Shown: in pieces, positions 1-7,287 of the stretch
Numbering within the stretch: the first letter of the stretch is position 1
Layout of the letters: the number at the start of each line of letters is the position of its first letter
Assembly: GCA_003990705.1 (NCBI GenBank)
Contig: AP018318.1
Coordinates: 992,001 to 1,056,000 of the forward strand
Length of the DNA: 64,000 nucleotides
Reading direction: 5' to 3'
DNA from: Nostoc sp. HK-01
GTDB lineage: Bacteria; Cyanobacteriota; Cyanobacteriia; Cyanobacteriales; Nostocaceae
Notes under the pieces: model-generated
What the model was told of the DNA's origin: nothing
Databases searched by the model: none
Seen by the model: only the letters and a program-made list of their open reading frames with translations
Position numbers and translations under genes: made by a program

Positions 1-2136
1 TATCCCTTCATTCCTCAACAAAGTTCATCAGATTGTGGTGCGGCTTGTTTAGCCATGATTAGCGAGTATTGGGGTAAACGCTTTAGTCTCAATACTTTGC
101 GTAACTTAGCAGCAGTAGACCGAACAGGTGCATCTTTGGCGGGTTTAGCCAGTGCAGCCCAAGCCTTAGAATACGAAGCGCTACAAGTGCGGGCGAGTTT
201 AACTAAGTTGGAATCACAGGGAATTCCTTGGATTGCTCATTGGCAAGGCAATCATTATATAGTTGTTTGGCAAGTCAAAGGCGATCGCATTTTAATTGCT
301 GATCCGGCGATGGGACAAAAATGGCTGTCGCGTTGTGATTTTGCAGCTAGTTGGACAGGATACGCTCTTTTATTAAACCCCACAGCAAATTTTCACGCTC
401 TCAACAGCGAAAAGCTTTCTTTAAGTCGCTATTGGCAGACATTACAGCCTTACCACCAACTAATTCAGCACATTATTCTCGTCTCCATAGTTATCCAAAT
501 ATTTGGGTTAGCGACTCCCTTACTTACCCAAGCCATCCTCGACCAAATACTATTGCTGAAAAATTTTTCCACATTGAATGCTTTTGCACTCGGTTTTTTG
601 TGCTTGGGTGTTTGGCGCATTGTTTTAACCGCACAGCGACAATATCTCCTCGACTATTTTGCCAATCGCATCGATATTAATTTAATTGGTGGTTTCGTTA
701 AACATACCTTGCAGCTACCATTGCAGTTTTTTACTTCCCGCCGCGTTGAAGATATTCTCAGCCGTGTGCAAGAAAACCGCAAAATTCAACAATTCATCAC
801 CCGTCGCGCCATCACCAGCATAGTAGATGCTTTGATGATCATTGTCTATCTAGGGGTGATGGTTTATTTCAACCTGCGACTGACTTTGTTGGTGATGTGT
901 GGAATTGTCCCTGTTGTACTTTTGACTTTAGTGGCAAATTCTTTCCTTAAACAAATATCGCGGGAAATATCGCAAACATCAGCCAACCAAAATTCTGCCA
1001 CAGTGGAGATTATCACTGGAATTGTTACAGTCAAAACCGCCGCCGCTGAACGTGCAGTGCAGACATATTGGCAAGAGGGTTTGCTGAAAATGCTCAAAGT
1101 GCAGTTACGGGGACAGAAGTTAACCAATGTCTTACAAATGCTGCGGAATTTAATTAGTCACGTTGCAACAACAGTTGTGTTGTGGTGTGGGTTGCAACTG
1201 GTGATTACTGGGGATATGTCACTGGGTAAATTTGTCGCGTTCAATATGCTAATTAGTAATTTGACAAATCCTGTGTTGGCGTTGGTGGGTTTATGGGATG
1301 AATTACCCGCAGTACTCATGGCGGCGGAGCAAGTTAATCATGTATTAGAATCTCAGCCAGAAGAAAATTCTCAACAACCGTTACAGGTAATGCCAACAAT
1401 TCGCGGTGAAGTGCGGTTTGAGAATGTGTTTTTCCGCTATTATCCTTATGACCAGCGTCATGTTTTGCAAAATGTCTCTTTTCGGGTGAGACCACAACAA
1501 ACTATCGGGATTATTGGTCAGAGTGGTTGTGCTAAAAGCACTTTAGTCAATTTGTTGGCTGGTTTATATCGTCCCGAAAGTGGGAAAATTTTAATTGATG
1601 GAGTAGATATTGCGGCGGTATCTCCATCATCGTTACGTAATCAAATCGGGTTTATTGCCCAGGATAATTTTCTGTTTTCGGGAACGATTTTAGAAAATAT
1701 TACCCTTTACAATCAAGATTTTAACCATGAACAGGCGATCGCCGCCGCCAAGTTAGCCGAAGCCCACAGTTTTATCCGTGAACTGCCTTTAGGATACAAC
1801 ACCCCAGTCGGGGAGAGGGGTTTGCGACTTTCTGGTGGTCAGAGACAAAAAATTGCGATCGCTCGTGCATTGATTACCCACCCGAAAATTTTAATTTTGG
1901 ACGAAGCCACAAGCGCTCTAGACCCTGAATCTGAGCGTTGTCTGTACCAAAAATTAGCTCGTTTGAGCCAGTATCACACCACTTTTATCATCTCCCATCG
2001 TCTTTCAAGTGTGCGCCATACCGACCACATCCTCGTGCTTGACCAAGGTATTTTGGTTGAACAAGGCACACATAAAAAACTTATGGAAACAAAGGGTCTT
2101 TACTACTCTCTGGCTAGACTGCAATTACAACTATAA
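1..2136 (+). CDS. hetC: HetC-type C39 peptidase ABC exporter (5' end missing)
   Basis: Half-transporter that would cut a leader from a peptide and export it; HetC acts early in heterocyst differentiation. The frame is open from base 1, so the start and the expected N-terminal part lie outside the window; 711 residues are visible. A C39 peptidase comes first, with Cys12 in DCGAAC, His85 in GNHY and Asp101 in ADPAMG (visible numbering). A membrane domain follows (about 135-420), then the ATPase (about 460-700) with signature LSGGQ and Walker B ILILDEAT. Odd: Walker A reads GQSGCAKS, with Ala511 in place of the invariant Gly before the Lys. The hetC identity rests on fold plus hetP downstream; the other exporter in this window has the same layout and is a paralogue. 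Confidence 0.82.
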   Translation, partial: YPFIPQQSSSDCGAACLAMISEYWGKRFSLNTLRNLAAVDRTGASLAGLASAAQALEYEALQVRASLTKLESQGIPWIAHWQGNHYIVVWQVKGDRILIADPAMGQKWLSRCDFAASWTGYALLLNPTANFHALNSEKLSLSRYWQTLQPYHQLIQHIILVSIVIQIFGLATPLLTQAILDQILLLKNFSTLNAFALGFLCLGVWRIVLTAQRQYLLDYFANRIDINLIGGFVKHTLQLPLQFFTSRRVEDILSRVQENRKIQQFITRRAITSIVDALMIIVYLGVMVYFNLRLTLLVMCGIVPVVLLTLVANSFLKQISREISQTSANQNSATVEIITGIVTVKTAAAERAVQTYWQEGLLKMLKVQLRGQKLTNVLQMLRNLISHVATTVVLWCGLQLVITGDMSLGKFVAFNMLISNLTNPVLALVGLWDELPAVLMAAEQVNHVLESQPEENSQQPLQVMPTIRGEVRFENVFFRYYPYDQRHVLQNVSFRVRPQQTIGIIGQSGCAKSTLVNLLAGLYRPESGKILIDGVDIAAVSPSSLRNQIGFIAQDNFLFSGTILENITLYNQDFNHEQAIAAAKLAEAHSFIRELPLGYNTPVGERGLRLSGGQRQKIAIARALITHPKILILDEATSALDPESERCLYQKLARLSQYHTTFIISHRLSSVRHTDHILVLDQGILVEQGTHKKLMETKGLYYSLARLQLQL

Positions 2137-2185
2137 TTTTGCTCATCTTACTTTTTTACCTACCTATACCCAAGTTAGTAGACTC

Positions 2186-2218
2186 AGAAACCCGACTTCT
2201 TTGATAAGTCGGGTTTCT
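2186..2218 (+). terminator. Hairpin after hetC, CCCGACTT family
   Basis: A perfect 13-bp stem (AGAAACCCGACTT, 2186-2198, with its complement at 2206-2218) sits 50 bp after the hetC stop. No T-run follows, so termination efficiency is uncertain. The same stem core recurs after two other genes, at 34610 and 42489. Confidence 0.55.
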
Positions 2219-2558
2219 ATGTATTAACTGATATCTCATCCTCTGTAGAGGCAAAAAACAGGCAACAGGACAAGAAAAATCAGCTGATCTGAACTGGATT
2301 CATTTCTAGCCTGTATAGATTATCAGTTATGCCTCCGTACATCTAATATTAAAAATCGACACGATATTAGGTTTGCCTTGATCCGGATGAAATTTATATT
2401 TTTTCTAAAATATTTTTAACAGCGTAAACTACATAAAATTACTTTGTTTTTATTAATGCTATTGGAATTACTATATTTAGTGATTGTTTATTAGACAAGT
2501 TAATGGTAAATTTCTATATGAATTTGAACCAAATAAAAGTTTCAAATAAACAATAAAA
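2219..2558. other. Non-coding stretch between hetC and the HetR-type site
   Basis: About 340 AT-rich bases with no convincing reading frame on either strand. I see no clear NtcA site (GTA-N8-TAC) here. It probably holds promoter-distal sequence of hetP. Confidence 0.5.
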
Positions 2559-2577
2559 TGAGGGGGCAAACCCCTCA
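2559..2577 (+). promoter_or_regulatory. Probable HetR-binding palindrome upstream of hetP
   Basis: TGAGGGG, five bases (GCAAA), then CCCCTCA: a perfect 7-bp inverted repeat around a 5-bp spacer. From memory, the HetR site upstream of Anabaena hetP has the same arms, GAGGGG and CCCCTC, with a 5-bp TCTAA spacer. The centre lies about 627 bp before the hetP start codon, so a long leader is implied. The sequence match is seen; HetR binding is inferred. Confidence 0.75.
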
Positions 2578-2599
2578 GTAAACAGTGAATCAGTGACAA

Positions 2600-3194
2600 T
2601 ACCAAAAGTAGTAGAATCAAAATGGAGACATCAAGAAAACTCAGTAAATTTAACTGTTAAAGTTTTAATTGAGAAGATGACATTTAGAAAAAAACGTAGT
2701 ATAAATACTAAAGTAGCTATTATTTCTTTTGCTCAATGACTTTAATGTTCTCAGTGAGAATGATAGCTTTTCTCCTAATTTTTGCCATAAAAACTAAGGC
2801 AAAAGATTATACGATAGAATTATCAGGGCAGTTGATTAAACTAAGTATTTAGAACATGAACAGAGGGTAAAACTGCATCTACCACGAGCCAAGCCAGACT
2901 TTTATAGTCATTGAAATGACATTAGGAAAGGTTGAAAAGTAACTAGTTACTGGATTAAATACCGTCAACTTTCTACTCAAAGGTCAAGCTCATGGACATC
3001 ATCATCAGAACACATGCAGTTCTAACCTCCATACCAGGAATGATACGGCTCTTACAGCAACATTTAGTCATTCCCCACAGGTTTATCGCTAAAAATAAAA
3101 ATAAATTAGGGTAGTTGTGAAAGTTTTAACTACAACAGCTATTGATTAAGCATTGACGACTTGTAACACCTAATTTTCCAGTAAAATTAACACT
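2600..3194 (+). promoter_or_regulatory. Long presumptive hetP leader with palindromes
   Basis: If hetP is transcribed from near the HetR-type site, this stretch is its untranslated leader. It contains GTCATT-GA-AATGAC near 2907-2920 and a perfect 14-bp palindrome AGTAACTAGTTACT at 2938-2951. No credible gene is present. Whether it is structured RNA, carries further promoters, or is only a spacer cannot be told from one sequence. Confidence 0.4.
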
Positions 3195-3650
3195 ATGAAT
3201 CACAACATGACTAGCATCAGTAACTTTAATAAAGGTATCAATCCTCAACAATTTGACCAAATAGTTGAGGCGATTCTGGCAGGTAAGTATTCTTGGGCAT
3301 GTGTGTTAATGCTACGTGTAGCTGGTTATAATCCATTGCATTACATTCCTTATCGCACTTATAACAGATTGCTCAAAGAAAATTCTTCAACAAGTAGAGT
3401 GCAGCAACAAGAGCGTGAGACGATAACAATTAAGCCATCATCTACAGATAAGTCTGTAGCGACTAGCTGCTTAGGTAAGATTAAAGACTTAAATTATCTT
3501 GAGGTAGTTGGTAAGCAAAAAGCAGAAATTCGTGGTGGGAATATGGAGCAATGCTTAACACAAGAAATTTCCGAATATCAAACCCTGAAATATGAACCAA
3601 ACAGCGACAACACTCAAGATTTTTCCTTAAATATTTGTGAAGCTAATTAA
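3195..3650 (+). CDS. hetP: HetP-family heterocyst commitment protein
   Basis: HetP acts after HetR in committing a cell to become a heterocyst; its molecular activity is unsettled. The N-terminal half carries the family hallmark: [19 protein letters not shown] at about residues 20-38, followed by [16 protein letters not shown]. The C-terminal 90 residues are polar, low in conservation signals and probably disordered. The length, 151 residues, is normal for hetP. It lies 1.06 kb after the hetC-type gene on the same strand, the order known in Anabaena. ATG is at 3195 with a second Met at codon 5; no strong ribosome site is visible. HetP has paralogues, so the neighbour and the HetR-type site support hetP itself. 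Confidence 0.88.
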   Translation: MNHNMTSISNFNKGINPQQFDQIVEAILAGKYSWACVLMLRVAGYNPLHYIPYRTYNRLLKENSSTSRVQQQERETITIKPSSTDKSVATSCLGKIKDLNYLEVVGKQKAEIRGGNMEQCLTQEISEYQTLKYEPNSDNTQDFSLNICEAN

Positions 3651-3692
3651 ATTGTCTGTTGCATTAATAGATATTTCTACAGGATGTAACAA

Positions 3693-3758
3693 GTAGGGTG
3701 GGCATTTTCAGTAAAAGTCTCAATCTCCCTAGAATATTTTAGTGAATGCCCACTTTAC
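3693..3758. repeat. Inverted repeat with GTAGGGTGGGCA arm, after hetP
   Basis: GTAGGGTGGGCATT (3693-3706) pairs imperfectly with AATGCCCACTTTAC (3745-3758) across a 38-base loop. A tighter version of the same GTAGGGTGGGCA hairpin occurs at 16098-16127, so this is probably a dispersed palindromic repeat. It may also serve as the 3' end of the hetP transcript. Confidence 0.5.
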
Positions 3759-4215
3759 GGATATCCAGATATCTATGTGTTTTCAAAAATCTAATATGAG
3801 TTCTGTAGCCTATCATGCGATCGCAACTCTCAGATATGATAGGTTATCTGTCACTCGTTACACCAGACAAAACCCAAGTAAAATTTTTACACGCAGCAAA
3901 TAACTTGATGTTATTAATTATTTCAATTAATGTAAAAATATCACATTAACTATCTTAATGCCTCTCGAATTATCTACCTTTTAGGAAATCTCTCAAGGTG
4001 GTTTTTGTGCTTGTATCCCTGGATTTGTCAGGTGTAGAGCTTAAAATTGAGAACTGGTATAAAGAGCCAAGGTAGAGAGAAAATTTAATTTCAAAATGTG
4101 CCAAAATGGCAAATTTGAACTCTCAATATCCTTTAAATTATACATAGAGGTGATTAACCAATACACTCATCAACAATGATAAAATCATTGAATATCTGAC
4201 TATGAAATACATTTA

Positions 4216-4614
4216 ACTGATTGTTTTTGCTGAAGCAGTCAGTATCCCAAAGAGTACATAACTCTTAAACCAAGACAGACAATCTAACTGTTGCTATTGG
4301 TAGTTCTATTTTCGAGGAAGCCTGAGCAAAAAAAGTTAGAGAGGTGGATTCCCCCTATTTCAACTTTACATGCCCTCTAGTCAGTTTCTCAATGGTGGGA
4401 GAAACTTAGTAGAGCCTTCCCTACTTTTGTAGTAAGGAAAATAGACAAACTAACAGTTAACGGTTTTTGTGGCTGATGGAGCATATAGCTACTACGCTTT
4501 TGTCTTAATGCTCTTAATCCTAGTTCTACCAAACAGGATCATCTCTGCTGTAATAACATCGAATGGATACAGCAACTGCTGGAAGCTAAAAAATTAAATA
4601 GCTTCCAGTTTTTT
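4216..4614 (+). ncRNA. Candidate structured RNA ending in an orphan terminator
   Basis: No gene lies between hetP and 4732, yet the stretch ends in a textbook terminator at 4579-4614. Before it come several small hairpins: ACTGA/TCAGT near 4216-4243, AAGAGT-acata-ACTCTT near 4250-4267, AGTTTCTC (4383-4390) with GAGAAACT (4399-4406), and CCTT-CTAC with GTAG-AAGG near 4417-4438. It does not match rnpB, tmRNA or 6S RNA as I remember them. The 5' end is a guess; the terminator is the firm part. Confidence 0.4.
4579..4614 (+). terminator. Intrinsic terminator without an upstream gene
   Basis: CTGGAAGCTA (4579-4588) pairs perfectly with TAGCTTCCAG (4599-4608), followed by TTTTTT. The nearest upstream coding end is hetP, 930 bp away. 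Confidence 0.75.
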
Positions 4615-4731
4615 ATGTATAAATAAATGGGGAATGGGGAACAGAAAAAGTTCTATGTCTTTTGTGAGAAATAACCCTTTCCTCTCAATTTAAGCTGGTT
4701 TATCTGTAAAAACTAAAAAGTATCAATACCA

Positions 4732-5481
4732 ATGAGTGAGTTTGCCAAAGTATTTATTGAGTCAGAGGAAGTTGTTAAATTCCTCAAAAAAGAAATGAGG
4801 TTGAAGGAAGTATATCAAAAGATTTTAGCGAACAAAGTCATTTGGCAAACCGCCGAGGCTAAAGGTATTACTATCACTCAGGAAGAAATTGAAGCGGAAG
4901 CAGAAAATCAGCGCCGGGAAAGACATTTGGAAAGAGCCGCCGATACACTGGAATGGTTAGCAGATCAATTAATTACACCCTCTGATTGGGAAATGGGAAT
5001 CTGCGATCGCTTATTATCTCACAAACTAGCACAAGTATTATTTGCCGATGAAGTAGAGAATTTTTTTACTCAGCATTGCTCAGAATTTGATCAAGTTATT
5101 TTGTATCAAATTATCATTGACTCAGAAACTTTAGCACAAGAACTTTACTATCAAATTGAAGATGGTGAAATCAGCTTTTATCAGGCAGCACAAATTTATG
5201 ATATTGATATTCATCGTCGGCGTAAATGTGGATATGAAGGTATAGTTTATCGTTGTGCAATTCAAGCAGATATAGCCACCGTTGTATTTAGAGCATCACC
5301 GCAACAGGTGACAGTCCCTTACAAAACAGAGCAAGGTTATCATCTCTTTTTGGTAGAAGAATTTATCCCCGCTGAATTAACACCCCAAAGATATCAAGAA
5401 ATTATCAATAAAATGTTTCAGCATTGGTTAATTACGGAAATACAATGTCTGTTAAATTCAGAGTTACTGAGTGAATCATAG
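4732..5481 (+). CDS. Parvulin-type peptidylprolyl isomerase, cytosolic
   Basis: SurA/PpiC-like chaperone expected to catalyse proline cis-trans isomerisation or hold unfolded chains. Residues 1-105 form the helical SurA-N-like part; residues 115-215 form the parvulin domain, with LAQELYYQIEDGEISFYQAA, a GYEG turn, and the terminal PYKTEQGYHLFLVEE strand. There is no signal peptide or membrane segment, unlike periplasmic SurA. A second protein of the same type follows the HlyD gene at 12343, and both are near C39-type exporters, so a role in handling the exported peptide is likely but inferred. It stands alone between two long non-coding stretches. The start is the only ATG that includes the whole helical domain. 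Confidence 0.8.
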   Translation: MSEFAKVFIESEEVVKFLKKEMRLKEVYQKILANKVIWQTAEAKGITITQEEIEAEAENQRRERHLERAADTLEWLADQLITPSDWEMGICDRLLSHKLAQVLFADEVENFFTQHCSEFDQVILYQIIIDSETLAQELYYQIEDGEISFYQAAQIYDIDIHRRRKCGYEGIVYRCAIQADIATVVFRASPQQVTVPYKTEQGYHLFLVEEFIPAELTPQRYQEIINKMFQHWLITEIQCLLNSELLSES

Positions 5482-5520
5482 AATACTTACAAGCTAATTC
5501 TGAATTCAATAAATATTCAG

Positions 5521-5626
5521 TAGTGGTGTGTTAAGACTTTAACCTAACGCACCACTATATCAAAACATACGTTAGGTACTAAGATTATATTTTTAGTGAA
5601 CAACTATCTCGAAATTAGTACCTAAC
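5521..5626. repeat. Paired palindromes after the isomerase gene
   Basis: TAGTGGTGTGTTA (5521-5533) pairs with TAACGCACCACTA (5545-5557), with one G-T pair. GTTAGGTACTAA (5571-5582) pairs perfectly with TTAGTACCTAAC (5615-5626). The parts CCTAAC and CACACCA recur in both, suggesting a compound palindromic repeat, possibly also the 3' end of the upstream transcript. Confidence 0.5.
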
Positions 5627-6031
5627 ACACCATAAAAAAATTATTTTAACTGAGTGATTAGATAAAAATTATCTCTATTTATTTTAACACTGATTTATGT
5701 GTATTGTCTTAACAGAAAATACATACAATAAAGTCTGAGACGCATATTTATAATTAAAGATTTTCATCCTATAGATAGATAATTATTAGGTAAATATATT
5801 CAAAGACAGTAACTCTTGAATTTAGATTTTGTCCGCCAAAATTCATGATTTTATTTCAAAAAACTTAATTATAAAAATACGATAAAGATAATATATACTT
5901 TATGTAAAGTTCATCTTTTTTTCATAAAACCTATTGACTATATTTAGAAAAATTCTTAAAAGAATAACAGTTAGGCTAACTTAACCAAAGTGAGGAACTA
6001 CCGCTTTTCAGTAAAAAGTCGCTTCTAGATA

Positions 6032-6266
6032 ACTTTCCTATACTCATCAAGCAATTTTGTGAAACTAATACCAGCGTTACACCACACTATAGGAAAGTCT
6101 GTCCAATTATTCAGTGTTACTAGTTCATAGTTTATTGCTTTTAGGTGTTTTACCAGAAACTGCTGTTCATTGAGGTAAACAACAGCTATGCTGGCTGAAT
6201 ATTTTGTCAGATTTACATACTACTACTGCTCAATTATCTGCGCTCACGCTTTGGAGCGCAGTTTTT
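6032..6266 (+). ncRNA. Second candidate structured RNA with orphan terminator
   Basis: A perfect 11-bp inverted repeat, ACTTTCCTATA (6032-6042) with TATAGGAAAGT (6088-6098), is followed by a short GCTGTT/AACAGC hairpin and then a strong terminator at 6238-6266. No reading frame of note lies between 5481 and 6564. Start position and strand are inferred from the terminator T-run. Confidence 0.38.
6238..6266 (+). terminator. Intrinsic terminator without an upstream gene
   Basis: CTGCGCTC (6238-6245) pairs with GAGCGCAG (6254-6261), followed by TTTTT. The nearest coding end upstream is 757 bp away. Confidence 0.75.
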
Positions 6267-6563
6267 AACACAATTTTTCTCTTTATGTAGAATAGTTAGC
6301 ACTAGAAATACTTGTAATTTTATGATTCTAGGACTAACTATTAACACCGAATTCTAGACTGCCAAAAAAGATGAAATATGAAAATTTCCCCCAATTATTT
6401 ATCAAGATTAGGGGGTAAACATTCAGCGTCGGACAAATTTAGAATAACCCAGAAATCAGAAGTCAAAATCAACAAGGGTTAACGAGTGAAATAATCTCTC
6501 CATTATTGAATAATTCTGACTTCAAAATTAACACTTGACTGTCAACAATAACTGGTAGTAATT

Positions 6564-7163
6564 ATGTCAAACTATTCTAGCCAATATCAAGGTTTGGAAA
6601 ATTACGATCCGCAAGATAGCAAATTTCTTACACCTTTTCAAAGAAAAGCTTTGTTGAAAAACTTGCAAAGCAATTTACAGCCAGAATATCTCCGGCGAAT
6701 TGAAATTATGTTGCTGGCAGATATGGGCAAATCTCAAACTCAAATTTGTGAGATTGTTGGTTGTTCTCAAGAAATGGCACGCTACTGGATTGGCATAGCA
6801 GAAGCGGGTTTTGCACATAAATGGAATGAACGCCCAATAGGCAGACCGAAAATTGTTAATGCTCAATATATCGACAGATTGAAAGAGTTGGTAAGTCATA
6901 GTCCCCGTGATTATGGCTATGCGTTTACTCACTGGACAGCCCAATGGTTAAGCAAACATTTAGCAAATGAATTGGGTATTTCGATTAGCGATCGCCATGT
7001 TAACCGCTTACTTAAACAAATGGGACTATCGACTAAACGCAAAAGTTCCAATCAACCAGAAACATCTGAGACAAATGATAACAACATTACAATTGGTGAC
7101 TTACAAACTCATAGCGAACCGACTTTTCCTTGGTCGTTTAATTTAATGCAGACAAATCAATAA
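6564..7163 (+). CDS. Helix-turn-helix protein derived from an IS630-type transposase N-terminus
   Basis: Probable DNA-binding regulator. Residues 25-85 hold a homeodomain-like helix-turn-helix (LADMGKSQTQICEIVGCSQE, with helices around 50-75), and residues 90-160 a winged helix ending in SDRHVNRLLKQMGLSTKRK. This is the bipartite DNA-binding region of IS630/Tc1-like transposases, but no DDE catalytic domain follows; the protein ends after a polar tail at 199 residues. It is intact and lies 124 bp upstream of the exporter on the same strand, which suggests a domesticated regulator of that operon. The ATG at 6564 is preceded by no strong ribosome site. Function is inferred from fold and place only. 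Confidence 0.72.
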   Translation: MSNYSSQYQGLENYDPQDSKFLTPFQRKALLKNLQSNLQPEYLRRIEIMLLADMGKSQTQICEIVGCSQEMARYWIGIAEAGFAHKWNERPIGRPKIVNAQYIDRLKELVSHSPRDYGYAFTHWTAQWLSKHLANELGISISDRHVNRLLKQMGLSTKRKSSNQPETSETNDNNITIGDLQTHSEPTFPWSFNLMQTNQ

Positions 7164-7166
7164 GTG

Positions 7167-7258
7167 AAGATCCCCCCAACCCCCCTTTTTAAGGGGGGCT
7201 TATATATAACCTTTTTTACCCCCTTAAAAAAGGGGGTCGCCGTAGGCGGGGGGATCTT
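7167..7258. repeat. 92-bp MITE-like palindromic element
   Basis: Terminal inverted repeats AAGATCCCCCC (7167-7177) and GGGGGGATCTT (7248-7258) enclose two C-run/G-run hairpins. The ends resemble the GATCCCCCT ends of the DUF559 unit at 35332-35851. It fills nearly the whole gap between the helix-turn-helix gene and the exporter and may act as a hairpin that weakens read-through. Confidence 0.7.
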
Positions 7259-7287
7259 ATTTCTATCCAATTACGGAAGGTGAAAAA

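Noticed and set aside
2009-2227. 72-residue frame across the end of hetC
   Set aside because: Most of it is a shifted reading of hetC and the terminator hairpin.
2219-3194. NtcA site (GTA-N8-TAC) upstream of hetP
   Set aside because: No match with correct spacing was seen.
4216-4614. Possible rnpB, tmRNA or 6S RNA
   Set aside because: Signature sequences of these RNAs as I know them are absent; left as an unnamed candidate.
3651-6563. Search for a double-glycine leader peptide as C39 exporter cargo
   Set aside because: No short frame with a ribosome site and a GG/GA-type processing site was found in the two long gaps or at 12047-12342.
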